This document shows, piece by piece, positions 55,100 through 64,000 of a stretch of 64,000 bases of DNA. The position numbers and the translations under genes are program-made. Under the pieces are notes generated by a model that was given only the letters and a program-made list of their open reading frames with translations, did not search any database and was not told the DNA's origin. The stretch spans positions 45,427 to 109,426 of the forward strand of contig CAHJWI010000008.1 in assembly GCA_903642225.1 (NCBI GenBank). Direction: 5' to 3'. Origin of the DNA: Acidobacteriaceae bacterium (GTDB taxonomy: Bacteria > Acidobacteriota > Terriglobia > Terriglobales > Acidobacteriaceae). How positions within the stretch are numbered: position 1 is the stretch's first letter; every line of letters starts with the position of its first letter.

Positions 55100-56692
55100 A
55101 TGAGCACAGCATTTGCACCACTAGAAATACCAACCGAGCCTGCAGCAGCAGCGACTCCCTTTGTCGGCGCGCCCCGCAAGGCAACAACGCACACGAGCCA
55201 AAACGAAGGGCTGATCTTTGAGAAGAGTTCGCCTGGCAAGAAGGCCTATCGTCTAAGTGAACTGGATGTGCCTGCAGTGGATGCGGCAGCGCTGCTGGGA
55301 GACGCGGTTCGCGAGAATCTTGGCGTTATGCCGGAGATGAGCGAGATCGAGATCGTCCGGCACTTCACGCGACTGTCGACGTGGAACTATGCGATCGACC
55401 TGGGCATGTTTCCTTTGGGCAGCTGCACCATGAAGTACAACGGCCGTGTGAACGAAGCGGTGTCAAGGCTTGAAGGCATTGCCGAGGCGCATCCATACCA
55501 GCCGGAGTCCTTGTCGCAAGGTGCATTGGGGATTATGAAGCTGTTGCAGGATTGCCTCCTGGAGATCACCGGCATGGATACGATTACGCTGCAGCCGGCT
55601 GCCGGTGCTCACGGGGAGTTCACAGGCATACTGATGGTGCGGGCGTACCACGAGAGCAAAGGGAATGCGCGGAAGACGGTGCTTGTGCCGGACAGCGCGC
55701 ACGGCACAAATCCAGCGACAGCTGCGGTTGTCGGTTACCAGGTGAAGAACCTGAAGTCGAATGCAGAGGGTGCAATCGACCTGGACGAGCTACGGGCTGC
55801 GGTGGATGAAGACACGGCGGCGCTGATGCTGACGAACCCGTCGACGATCGGTGTGTTCGAGTCGCAGGTGCATGAGATTGCCGAGATTCTTCATGCAAAG
55901 GGTGCGCTGCTGTACATGGATGGCGCGAACATGAATGCGTTGGTGGGCAAGACGCGGCCGGGAGATTTCGGGGCTGACGTCATGCACCTGAATCTGCACA
56001 AGACTTTTTCGACGCCGCACGGTGGTGGTGGTCCAGGCTCTGGGCCGGTAGCGTGCAAGGCCCTGCTGGAGCCGTTCCTCCCTCGGCCTACAGTGATCAC
56101 GAAGACCGACGGGACGCTGGGCTTTGATCACGATCGTCCCCAGTCGGTAGGTCGTGTGCGCATGTTCTACGGCAACTTCGGTATGTTTGTGCGGGCGCTT
56201 GCGTATACCCTCGCAAACGGTCCGGATGGTCTTCGCCAGACGACCGAGGACGCGGTGCTGAACGCCAACTACATTCGGGCCAAGCTCGAGGGCTACTTCG
56301 ACCTGCCGTACAAGACGAGGTCGATGCATGAGGTGGTGTTCAGCGACAAGCTGCAGGCGAAGAACGGTGTAAAGACCGGCGACATGGGCAAGCGGCTCAT
56401 TGACTACGGGTTTCATGCGTACACGGTCAGCTTTCCCATGATCGTGAGTGGAGCCATGATGATCGAGCCGACCGAGAGTGAAAGTCGCGAGGAGCTGGAT
56501 TACCTGATCGACGCTCTACAGCAGATCTCTCGGGAGGCTGCGGAGAATCCGGAGTTGGTGAAGACGGCTCCGCATTCGACTCGGATTCGTCGGCTGGACG
56601 AAACGGCCGCGGCACGCAAACCTGTGTTGCGATGGAAGGCACCTGTGGCAGCGGAGCCGATGCAGGTGGATACCGCTGCAAAGGAGTGGTAG
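55100..56692 (+). CDS. gcvPB: Glycine dehydrogenase (decarboxylating) subunit 2
   Basis: C-terminal, PLP-binding half of the P-protein, 530 residues. The PLP Lys is in LNLHKTFSTPHGGGGPGSGP (about residue 302). LGSCTMKYNGRVNE, EITGMDTITLQPAAGAHGE, LVPDSAHGTNPATA and MTNPST-like LMLTNPSTIGVFE are conserved. The N-terminal ~45 residues and C-terminal ~25 residues extend beyond the average. The next gene starts immediately at its stop. Confidence 0.96.
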   Translation: MSTAFAPLEIPTEPAAAATPFVGAPRKATTHTSQNEGLIFEKSSPGKKAYRLSELDVPAVDAAALLGDAVRENLGVMPEMSEIEIVRHFTRLSTWNYAIDLGMFPLGSCTMKYNGRVNEAVSRLEGIAEAHPYQPESLSQGALGIMKLLQDCLLEITGMDTITLQPAAGAHGEFTGILMVRAYHESKGNARKTVLVPDSAHGTNPATAAVVGYQVKNLKSNAEGAIDLDELRAAVDEDTAALMLTNPSTIGVFESQVHEIAEILHAKGALLYMDGANMNALVGKTRPGDFGADVMHLNLHKTFSTPHGGGGPGSGPVACKALLEPFLPRPTVITKTDGTLGFDHDRPQSVGRVRMFYGNFGMFVRALAYTLANGPDGLRQTTEDAVLNANYIRAKLEGYFDLPYKTRSMHEVVFSDKLQAKNGVKTGDMGKRLIDYGFHAYTVSFPMIVSGAMMIEPTESESREELDYLIDALQQISREAAENPELVKTAPHSTRIRRLDETAAARKPVLRWKAPVAAEPMQVDTAAKEW

Positions 56693-56983
56693 TTGAGCGC
56701 ATTCTGGGACCGCAAGGACGAGCTGGCCAAGTACGAGTTCATGATGGGCGTTGAGCGGGGTCGTTTGGCGGTCTCGCTCGACGTACTCACTGATGCGCTG
56801 GCGATGGTTGGGCAGCATGGTGTGTACTGCGTGTCCAACCGGAACCCTGGGAAGCCAGCGCTGGATCTGCAGGCTGTGATGCAGGGGATCAACGATGCCA
56901 AGAAGTTGGTGGGATCGGTGATGGAGGAGTTGAAGCGGCAGAAGCTGGCCGCAGAGATCTCGTCCATTCCAGAGTCGGTGTAG
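56693..56983 (+). CDS. Small helical protein coupled to gcvPB
   Basis: 96 residues from a TTG directly after the gcvPB stop, with AAGGAG six bases upstream. Mostly helical and charged (WDRKDELAKYEFMMGVERG; VMQGINDAKKLVGSVMEELKRQK). No family recognised and no membrane segment. The coupling suggests it is made together with gcvPB. The tRNA-Arg gene follows 11 bp after the stop. Confidence 0.65.
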   Translation: MSAFWDRKDELAKYEFMMGVERGRLAVSLDVLTDALAMVGQHGVYCVSNRNPGKPALDLQAVMQGINDAKKLVGSVMEELKRQKLAAEISSIPESV

Positions 56984-56994
56984 ACTTTTGCTAG

Positions 56995-57071
56995 GCACCC
57001 GTAGCTCAGCTGGATAGAGCGGCAGCCTCCGAAGCTGTAGGTCAGAGGTTCGAATCCTCTCGGGTGCACCA
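56995..57071 (+). tRNA. tRNA-Arg (anticodon CCG)
   Basis: Full cloverleaf: acceptor GCACCCG with CGGGTGC, D-stem GCTC/GAGC, anticodon stem GCAGC/GCTGT around loop CTCCGAA with anticodon CCG, T-stem AGAGG/CCTCT with loop TTCGAAT, discriminator A and an encoded CCA. It reads CGG codons. It lies immediately after the small gene following gcvPB and may be processed from that transcript. Confidence 0.95.
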
Positions 57072-57184
57072 TCCCCCTCAATTTGTGCAAGTTCCTGATT
57101 CCAGAGGATCAGATCTGTAAGTTCCTGACTGTGAACGAGTTACTCATGCAGGACCCCAGGCGAAATCCACAGCGCGTATAGACG

Positions 57185-57210
57185 AAAGCCCCGACGGTTG
57201 CCGGGGCTTT
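57185..57210. terminator. Bidirectional rho-independent terminator
   Basis: Stem AAAGCCCCG / CGGGGCTTT with loop ACGGTTGC, followed by CTTATTT on the plus strand and preceded by a run giving TTTCGTC on the minus strand. It separates the gcv/tRNA unit from the convergent TonB-dependent receptor. Confidence 0.85.
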
Positions 57211-57234
57211 CTTATTTGGTGAGGCACCTGCTGT

Positions 57235-60200
57235 TTAGAAGAAGAGGCGACCACCCACCTGAACGTTGCGCGGGCTGTAGGCGAAGTTGGAGTTGGCGGA
57301 GTTGGTGAAGCCGAAGCCGCCGGTGGAGGTAAGGGGCGAGTAGGTGAGCGTGCCGGTCGGTGCGGTGGCGCTGGTGGCAGGCGTAGTGCTGTTGACCAGG
57401 GTATACGCCGTGCTGACGAGGCTGGTGTAGTTCTGGTGATTTGCGAGGTTAAATGCTTCGATCAGCAGCTGGAAGGTGACCTTTTCCGAGATGCGTAGAT
57501 CCTTCTGAATACGCAAGTCAAGCAGAATATCGCGGGGGTAGGTGAAGGTGTTGCGGCCGATTTGCGGAATGTAGGTAACGCCCAGCCCGGAGAGTCCCGA
57601 GTTGGTCGCCTGCAGGCAGCCTGCGGAGGAGCACTGCGCCGGCGCAGTGGTTCCGTTGACGACTGCGCTGTAGGGCAGGCCGGACTGCATTTGGAAGGCC
57701 GGCTTCACGGACCAGCCGTTGGTAGCGTAGGTCGCAAAGCCGTGCCCCGCGAGGCCAGGGACGTTGAGTATGGCCCAGCCTACGGCGCGGTGGCGAACGT
57801 TGAGAAAGCTGTTGCCGTAGTTGGCACGGCCGTTTCCGAACGGGTCAAAGAAGCCGTTGAAGCTGAAGCCGGTGACCTCGGACTGGTTGTAGTCTAGGGC
57901 GTGCGACCAGGTGTAGGTGGCGTCGTAGGTGATGTACCGGCCGGCGCGGTGAGTGACGTCGACCGAGAGCGCGTGGTAGTTGGAGTTGATGTTGCTGAGG
58001 CCGGTGAAGACGTTGCCGTATGCCGGGTTGAGGGTGGCAGCGGCAGTCTGGCCGACTTTGCGTTGGCCGTAGACCTTCTCCGAAAGGACGGTGCCGCACG
58101 CTACAGGTCCGCAGGTGCTTTGTCCGGCGGCGGCCGCAACCGTGTAGTTCGCCGTGTAGGCGTTGTTGGGGTCGAGGTTCAGGTTGAGGGAGTTTGGAAG
58201 TTCGCGGCCGAGCGCACCCAGGTAGGTGATGGAGAGCACAGTGTTGAGACCGAGATTCTGCTGGACGGCGAGATCAAACTCCTCGGTATAGGGATTCTTT
58301 AGGGTAGGCGAGATGTTGGTGATGTCTGGGGACAGGCCAGAGCTGCGGATTGCTGCGTCGGATGGGCGCTGCGAGAACAGCGGCGCACCGGCGATGGAGG
58401 GCGACGAGAAGTTGTAGCCGAGCTGACCGTTCGCTGAACCGGAGTTGAAGCGCGCGCTGAGCAGATTCACGTTCGGGATGCGGCCGTAGTACATGCCGAA
58501 ACCGCCGCGGACGACCGTTTCACCCTTGCCGTAGGGATCCCACGCGAAGCCGACGCGCGGAGCGATGTTGTTCTTGTCGCTGATGTGGCTGTTGCTGTTG
58601 GGGTTGTTAGCGGCTACAAGCTGCGATTGCTGATCGGGGATGGACTCATAGTCGTAGCGTGCGCCGAGGTTGACGGTGAGCCGCGGCGTTGCTTTCCAGT
58701 CGTCCTGGACAAAGACGCCATAGTCGATCGTCGCCAGGTCGTACGGCTGGCCGCCCGTGTTGGTGGTCGAGAAGGGGGTGGGGCTGATGGTCTGGCGATA
58801 GTAGGTATAGCAGCCGAGCGGCTTGTAGGCCGCGCCGGATCCGGTGCCGCAGCCGCCGCCGCCGCTGTTGAGCTGAGCCTGGCCGAGCGTTGTGCTGTTG
58901 CCGTTGACGACGCCTGCGCGGGTGAGGATGTCGCGTGCGGAGTTGAGGATGCTGGTGTAGTTGAAGGTGCCGTTTGGGGAGTAGCCGCTGAAGCCGGTGG
59001 TCGCTTGAATGTCGTAGTTGTGGACGATGTCTTCACCAAAGCGGACGGCATGGCGGCCGAGCTGGACGATAGCTGTGTCACCAATCTGCCACTTGCGCTC
59101 GTCTGGCAGGGCCGGACGGAAGGCGTAGTAGGGCTGGCCGGCGATGAAGCCGTTGACGGAATTGTTCAGGTTGACCTGGGGCGCGATCCCGGTGGCATTG
59201 GTCAACAGCTGGCTGGTGAAGCCGGTGTTGGGGAGCGCGCTCTCATCGTTCAGCTCGCGGCCGTACTGGTAGCGCAGCTCGTTAGTGACGTTGGAGCGGA
59301 AGGTGGAGACGAGGCGTGCGACGCCGTAGTCAAGCTTGACGAAGTCCTGGGCGAAGCCGTCGCGGGCGTAAAACACGTTGGCCTGGGTCTGAACGCCGCC
59401 GGGTGAGTCCCAACGCAGGCGGTGATAGAGCACGGTGAGGCGGTGGTTAGGCCTGATCTGATAATCGAGCCGCGGCGTATTGATGACCTGGGTGCCCGTG
59501 CGCGGCTGCTGGCCAAGCGCGCTGTTAGCCACGCCGATGTAGCTGTTGTAGATCGCCTGAGCCTGCGCAGTGGATGTGGGCGTGGCGGGATTGTAAAAGG
59601 CGTTGCCGGTGGCGTTATAGATGGAGGTTGCGAGGGTCTTGGCGTCTGCGGCGTTGAGCGGGTTGAAGAAGGAAAGAGCCTGGGCGGTGCCGAAGCCGGG
59701 GAAGTTGCGTTGGAACTTGTCAAAGGCGTAGAAGCCGAAGAGCTTGTCCTTGATGAGCGGGCCGCCGACACCGAAGCCGTACTGGTTGCGCTTGTCCTTG
59801 GCCTTGAAGGGGATGCGCTGGGCAGTGCCAGCTGTTGGGTCGAACTGGACGCGGTAGGTGTAGGGATTCTGCGCGCCGAAGTCTGAATCGCGGTGGTAGA
59901 AATAGGCTTCGCCGTGGATGCTGTTTGTGCCGCTCTTGGTGATGGAGTTGATGACACCGCCGACGGCGCGTCCAAATTCGGCGGAGTAGACACCGGTGTT
60001 GACCTGGAACTCCTGCACGGCAATCTGGGCGGTGGAATAGCCAGCGCGGGTGCGGCCACGCTCTTCGCCGTAGAAGGCCTGGTTGTCGTCGACACCATCG
60101 ATCTGGACGTTGTTGAGCTGGGGCTGGATGGCGCGGAAGGCGATGAGGCCAAAACCCTGCAGGTCGTTGCTGGTACCCGGGGTGAGCAGGGCGAGCGAGG

Positions 60201-60660
60201 ACCAGCGGCGGTTGTTGATGGGAATGTTCTCGATTTCGCGGTTATCGAGCTGGCCGCCAAAGGCAGGGGTGTCAAACTTGATGGCAGGGGTTTCCGCCGA
60301 GACTTCGACAACCACGTTGTCAGTGCCGGCCTGGAGGTGTGGGCTGACCTCTGCAACGTCGTTGACGGCGACGACGACGTTGGCGGAGCGGACCTCGCCG
60401 AAGCCGGCGGCGCGAATGGTGACGGTGTAGACGCCGGGGGGAAGCAGTGCCTGTTTGTAGTAGCCGGCGCTGTCGGTGGTGAGTGTCTGGTCGGCGTTGG
60501 TGCCATTGCTGTGGATGGTGACGGTGGCGCCTGGGACGACGGCATCGGTGGAATCAAAGACGGTGCCCTGAATAGAGCCTTGGGTAAGGGATTGTGCACC
60601 GGCGGTGCCGGCAATTGCGAGGGACACGAGGACTGCGCTTCCCCATTTGTTGTGCGTCAT
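57235..60660 (-). CDS. TonB-dependent receptor with N-terminal carboxypeptidase-regulatory-like domain
   Basis: 1141 residues from ATG 60660 (GGAG upstream), matching the large receptors expanded in Acidobacteria. Signal peptide (VLVSLAIAGTAGAQ), then a carboxypeptidase-regulatory-like beta sandwich (GSIQGTVFDSTDAVVPGATVTI, ~30-110), a plug domain (IENIPINNRRWSSLALLTPGT; VQIDGVDDNQAF), and a ~850-residue beta barrel rich in Asn, Tyr and Gly. The last residues NVQVGGRLFF end in the C-terminal Phe needed for BAM-assisted insertion. No SusD, sigma or anti-sigma gene adjoins it. The substrate is unknown; polysaccharide or siderophore uptake is possible. Confidence 0.9.
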   Translation of the reverse strand: MTHNKWGSAVLVSLAIAGTAGAQSLTQGSIQGTVFDSTDAVVPGATVTIHSNGTNADQTLTTDSAGYYKQALLPPGVYTVTIRAAGFGEVRSANVVVAVNDVAEVSPHLQAGTDNVVVEVSAETPAIKFDTPAFGGQLDNREIENIPINNRRWSSLALLTPGTSNDLQGFGLIAFRAIQPQLNNVQIDGVDDNQAFYGEERGRTRAGYSTAQIAVQEFQVNTGVYSAEFGRAVGGVINSITKSGTNSIHGEAYFYHRDSDFGAQNPYTYRVQFDPTAGTAQRIPFKAKDKRNQYGFGVGGPLIKDKLFGFYAFDKFQRNFPGFGTAQALSFFNPLNAADAKTLATSIYNATGNAFYNPATPTSTAQAQAIYNSYIGVANSALGQQPRTGTQVINTPRLDYQIRPNHRLTVLYHRLRWDSPGGVQTQANVFYARDGFAQDFVKLDYGVARLVSTFRSNVTNELRYQYGRELNDESALPNTGFTSQLLTNATGIAPQVNLNNSVNGFIAGQPYYAFRPALPDERKWQIGDTAIVQLGRHAVRFGEDIVHNYDIQATTGFSGYSPNGTFNYTSILNSARDILTRAGVVNGNSTTLGQAQLNSGGGGCGTGSGAAYKPLGCYTYYRQTISPTPFSTTNTGGQPYDLATIDYGVFVQDDWKATPRLTVNLGARYDYESIPDQQSQLVAANNPNSNSHISDKNNIAPRVGFAWDPYGKGETVVRGGFGMYYGRIPNVNLLSARFNSGSANGQLGYNFSSPSIAGAPLFSQRPSDAAIRSSGLSPDITNISPTLKNPYTEEFDLAVQQNLGLNTVLSITYLGALGRELPNSLNLNLDPNNAYTANYTVAAAAGQSTCGPVACGTVLSEKVYGQRKVGQTAAATLNPAYGNVFTGLSNINSNYHALSVDVTHRAGRYITYDATYTWSHALDYNQSEVTGFSFNGFFDPFGNGRANYGNSFLNVRHRAVGWAILNVPGLAGHGFATYATNGWSVKPAFQMQSGLPYSAVVNGTTAPAQCSSAGCLQATNSGLSGLGVTYIPQIGRNTFTYPRDILLDLRIQKDLRISEKVTFQLLIEAFNLANHQNYTSLVSTAYTLVNSTTPATSATAPTGTLTYSPLTSTGGFGFTNSANSNFAYSPRNVQVGGRLFF

Positions 60661-61024
60661 TGTTGGATCTCCGAGTAAGTAGTGCAGTTGAAAGCTGTTC
60701 TTGAGCAGCGAGGTTGTGCTGCGGCTGATCTTAGGCCTCGCATCGTTTCGTGACGGTGGGGAGGCTCGGCATGTTCCGTTGGATGGACCTTCGTGAAGGC
60801 TGTACGGCTGCCGATGGGCAACCTGGATGAAGTGGCCGCGCAGGGCGGCGTGCGCGTCCCAGGCAACAGGCCGCACGAGTTGGCGGCTTGCCGGAATCGC
60901 GATATGTTCAATGTTTTAACGGTCTTAGAAGGGCCTGAGGATGTCAAGCGCGCCGGGGCCGATTCACAAGAAACGTTGGTGAATTTGACCGTTTCGAAGA
61001 CGGATGCGCCGCGTCAACGTGCGT
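60661..61024. other. 364-bp region upstream of the TonB-dependent receptor
   Basis: Between the receptor start and the DUF2237 stop, both on the minus strand. A minus-strand TTGACA (60942-60947) is a possible -35 box, but no good -10 box lies 16-18 bp downstream, so I do not claim a promoter. Short frames here have no supporting features. Regulation of the receptor probably acts in this stretch. Confidence 0.45.
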
Positions 61025-61426
61025 CTAGTGAAGGTGTTCTGGGATGACTGCAAATTGCAGCAGAATCTCAAATGGAACAATGCGCAGGGTGTTTTCGTGC
61101 GTCGCTTCAAGCACCACCGGGCAGGCCGAGCCGGCCTCAAACACCTGCAACCAGCGAGCGGCGCAAACGCACCAGCGATCCCCTGCCTTTAACCCCGGAA
61201 AGCCGAATTGCAGCGCAGGTGTGATGAGATCGTTGCCGAGTTGACGGCTCGCGCGGAGAAAGTCGTCGGTCACGATGGCGCAAACGGTATGCACGCCGCG
61301 GTCATCCGGCCCTGTATTGCAGCAGCCATCGCGGTAGAAACCGGTCATCGGTTCTGTTCCGCAGCTCTGGAGCGGCTGGCCGAGGACATTTCGCGGGGTG
61401 TCTTGCTGGGGGTCGCTGGAAGCCAT
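61025..61426 (-). CDS. DUF2237 family protein
   Basis: 133 residues matching DUF2237 closely: NVLGQPLQSCGTEPMTGFYRDGCCNTGPDDRGVHTVCAIVTDDFL, then LQFGFPGLKAGDRWCVCAARW and PVVLEATHENTLRIVPFE. It is cysteine-rich (two pairs CC and CxC plus single Cys), consistent with metal or disulfide binding, and lacks a signal peptide. The function of the family is unknown. It has no operon partner and is divergent from the membrane protein at 61615. Confidence 0.93.
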   Translation of the reverse strand: MASSDPQQDTPRNVLGQPLQSCGTEPMTGFYRDGCCNTGPDDRGVHTVCAIVTDDFLRASRQLGNDLITPALQFGFPGLKAGDRWCVCAARWLQVFEAGSACPVVLEATHENTLRIVPFEILLQFAVIPEHLH

Positions 61427-61614
61427 TGCTGTTCCTTAGAGGGTTGCAGGTTGAAGTAGAACATGGCGTGAAGACGTGTGCCGAGGTTTGGACGCGATGG
61501 CGAGGCATGGCGCTGGCAGGAGGAGTGACATCGTTGAGAGAAGATTGATGCTAGCCGCGTCGTCAATGGGCGACGGCGGTGTTGTTGTGCGACGAAGTGC
61601 AGTGTAGTGGAAGC

Positions 61615-62979
61615 ATGCGAAGTCAGGCTAAACATGAGGTTCGAGGGGCAGCCGCGCGGACGGGGTGGGGCGTGGCTTCTGCAGGCAGTTTCGCTCTAGG
61701 TCGTATTCCTCCCGTTGGATACGCGTTAGCGTTGCTGGCTGTGGCGTATGTTGCGGTATTGACTGGATGGCTGGTGAGCCAGCCATTGCCGCCGCTGCAG
61801 GATTTTGGCGAATGGGTGTTTCAGGGTTGGGCGATGCTTGGGCTGCTGCGAGGCGATGCGGCAACGCATGCGCAGTTTGCGGTTGCCTGGTTTCCCGTGC
61901 CGAACCTGCTGACACAATGGCTGCTTGTAGGGGCGAGCGCGCTGATAGGTCCGTTTCTTGCGGCCAAGGTGCTGGTGGCACTGTATTGCGTGGGAGCCGC
62001 CGGTGTATGCGCGCTGGCGGCCCGGCGGTTCCGGCCGGAAGCGTGGGGTGAGACGTTTGTTGTCTTGCTGGCGTTGGCGGCGTTCAACTCGTGCTTCTGG
62101 CATGGATACGCAAACTACCAGCTGGGGGTGGTGCTGTTCCTGCTGTTCCTGGAACGGACGGCGGGTCGCCCGATATCAGCATGGGTGGTGGGCGGGTGGG
62201 CGCTGCTGTTCTATGCCTGCCATGGATCGGTGCTGATTGCGTTTGTTCTGCTGATCGCTGTGCGAGAGTGGCGTCGGTGGCGAGTGTTGCTGGCGCTGGG
62301 GCCGGTGATCGTGCTGTTTGGGGCCTATCTGGCGCGACTACGGCCCGGGGGGACGCATGGTGGGGCGGCTTTTCCTCTGCTGGGTCACTTCGCGTACAAG
62401 GGATACACGCTGGTGAAGGCGGGACCGTATCAAAATTTGGTGGATGCGCGGGGGATGAGCGCTTTGGTGCAACCGCTGGCGTACCGCGCGGGGGTGGTGC
62501 TGAACGTCGTCTTCGGTTTGGTGATTGCGGGTGTGCTGCTGTGGGCGCTGTGGCGCGGGTGGCGGGCGGTGCCGCGGTATGTGCTCCTCTTCTGGGCCGG
62601 GCTGCTGGGATTCGTGCTGGTGCTGCCGGCAGACACGGCGGAGGTGGTGAATCTGGGCGAACGTTTCCTGTATCTGCTGCTGTTGAGCATGGCGCTGCTG
62701 TTGCCAGGCGTACGATGGGTGCGGCTGCTGAGCGGGATATGCCTCCTCGGGTTCGCACTCACAGCGGCTCAGTTCCCGCGATGTTCCCTGCCCGGGCAGG
62801 ATGCGGTCGAGGCGTTCCATCGGCCGCCGGAGTTGGAGGGACGGGCTTATCGCGGCGATGGCCTCTTTTCACACCGGCTGTATCAGAACGATGAGCGACG
62901 GGTGGAGATGCGGGATGGAGCACGGACGTTTGATCCGCTGCTGTTCGATACGTGGATGCTGAAGGAACGGGCACGTTGA
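61615..62979 (+). CDS. Polytopic membrane protein, possibly GT-C glycosyltransferase-like
   Basis: 454 residues from ATG 61615, with GGAAG upstream. About ten hydrophobic segments follow an early extracytoplasmic loop with PPLQDFGEWVFQG, an acidic loop reminiscent of GT-C glycosyltransferases, and WHGYANYQLGVVLFLLFL and FYACHGSVLIAFVLL further on. The C-terminal ~70 residues are soluble (FHRPPELEGRAYRGDGLFSHRL). The assignment to GT-C is tentative; I cannot identify the donor or acceptor. It converges on the ABC-F gene. Confidence 0.6.
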   Translation: MRSQAKHEVRGAAARTGWGVASAGSFALGRIPPVGYALALLAVAYVAVLTGWLVSQPLPPLQDFGEWVFQGWAMLGLLRGDAATHAQFAVAWFPVPNLLTQWLLVGASALIGPFLAAKVLVALYCVGAAGVCALAARRFRPEAWGETFVVLLALAAFNSCFWHGYANYQLGVVLFLLFLERTAGRPISAWVVGGWALLFYACHGSVLIAFVLLIAVREWRRWRVLLALGPVIVLFGAYLARLRPGGTHGGAAFPLLGHFAYKGYTLVKAGPYQNLVDARGMSALVQPLAYRAGVVLNVVFGLVIAGVLLWALWRGWRAVPRYVLLFWAGLLGFVLVLPADTAEVVNLGERFLYLLLLSMALLLPGVRWVRLLSGICLLGFALTAAQFPRCSLPGQDAVEAFHRPPELEGRAYRGDGLFSHRLYQNDERRVEMRDGARTFDPLLFDTWMLKERAR

Positions 62980-63040
62980 GTGGCCTCCCGCTACTGGCTG
63001 CCGCCTTCAACGATCCCCATGAACCAGAACGCAACAGCTG

Positions 63041-64000
<960 letters not shown>

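Noticed and set aside
59250..60614. A 454-codon minus-strand frame within the TonB-dependent receptor
   Set aside because: Pro/Ser/Thr-rich, overlapping the receptor on the same strand in another phase, with no family match.

Overview
The window is GC-rich chromosomal DNA from a Gram-negative bacterium, most likely of the Acidobacteriota (Terriglobia/Acidobacteriaceae type). The indicators are two tandem secreted VWFA proteins of the acidobacterial kind, a very large TonB-dependent receptor with an N-terminal carboxypeptidase-regulatory-like domain, meso-DAP-type MurE, LolA-like and TatA proteins, YXWGXW-repeat exported proteins, and a glycine decarboxylase split into GcvPA and GcvPB. Genes are tightly packed on both strands. 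I see no prophage, insertion sequence, CRISPR array or rRNA, so this is mostly core genome. No element stands out as a wholly new defence or mobile system. The interest lies in degenerate enzymes, embedded genes of unknown function and unusual gene order.

Layout. 1-2.7 kb: 5' end of pyrD (minus), then serS, a small membrane-anchored protein and a LolA-like protein. 2.8-6.7 kb (minus): a tsaB-rimI-psd-pssA-Asd-like run combining tRNA t6A synthesis, protein acetylation and phosphatidylethanolamine synthesis. 6.8-12.9 kb: an exported DUF4139-type protein, two VWFA proteins and an EmrB/QacA-type exporter. 13-20 kb (plus): DUF1015 protein, an amidase-like protein lacking a zinc histidine, GerMN protein, murI, EVE-domain protein, fabI, an exported amidohydrolase and a 71-residue protein with two CxxC pairs. 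20-25 kb (minus): an exported unknown, nnr, tsaE and an Uup-like ABC-F ATPase.

25.2-43.8 kb is the division/cell-wall (dcw) cluster: murE-murF-mraY-murD-ftsW-murG-murC-ftsQ-ftsA-ftsZ plus a penicillin-binding-like protein. It lacks the usual mraZ-rsmH-ftsL-ftsI head. It is interrupted between murG and murC by two opposite-strand genes for exported, low-complexity YXWGXW proteins, and between murD and ftsW by 475 bp without a convincing gene. Together these genes make lipid II from UDP-MurNAc-L-Ala-D-Glu and assemble the Z-ring.

44-50.5 kb: a DMT transporter, a PPK2 polyphosphate kinase, tatA, an outer-membrane barrel, glgC and several small unknown genes, including a 47-residue membrane peptide. 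50.5-57 kb: the glycine cleavage system (gcvT, gcvH, gcvPA, gcvPB) with a MarR regulator on the opposite strand between gcvT and gcvH, and an unknown protein and an OsmC-like protein inside the run. It ends with a 96-residue coupled ORF and tRNA-Arg(CCG). 57-64 kb: the TonB-dependent receptor, a DUF2237 protein, a polytopic membrane protein and an ABC-F ATPase cut by the window edge.

Many start sites were moved inward from the longest open frame, using ribosome-binding sites, signal peptides, and overlaps with neighbours. These choices are stated in each entry.
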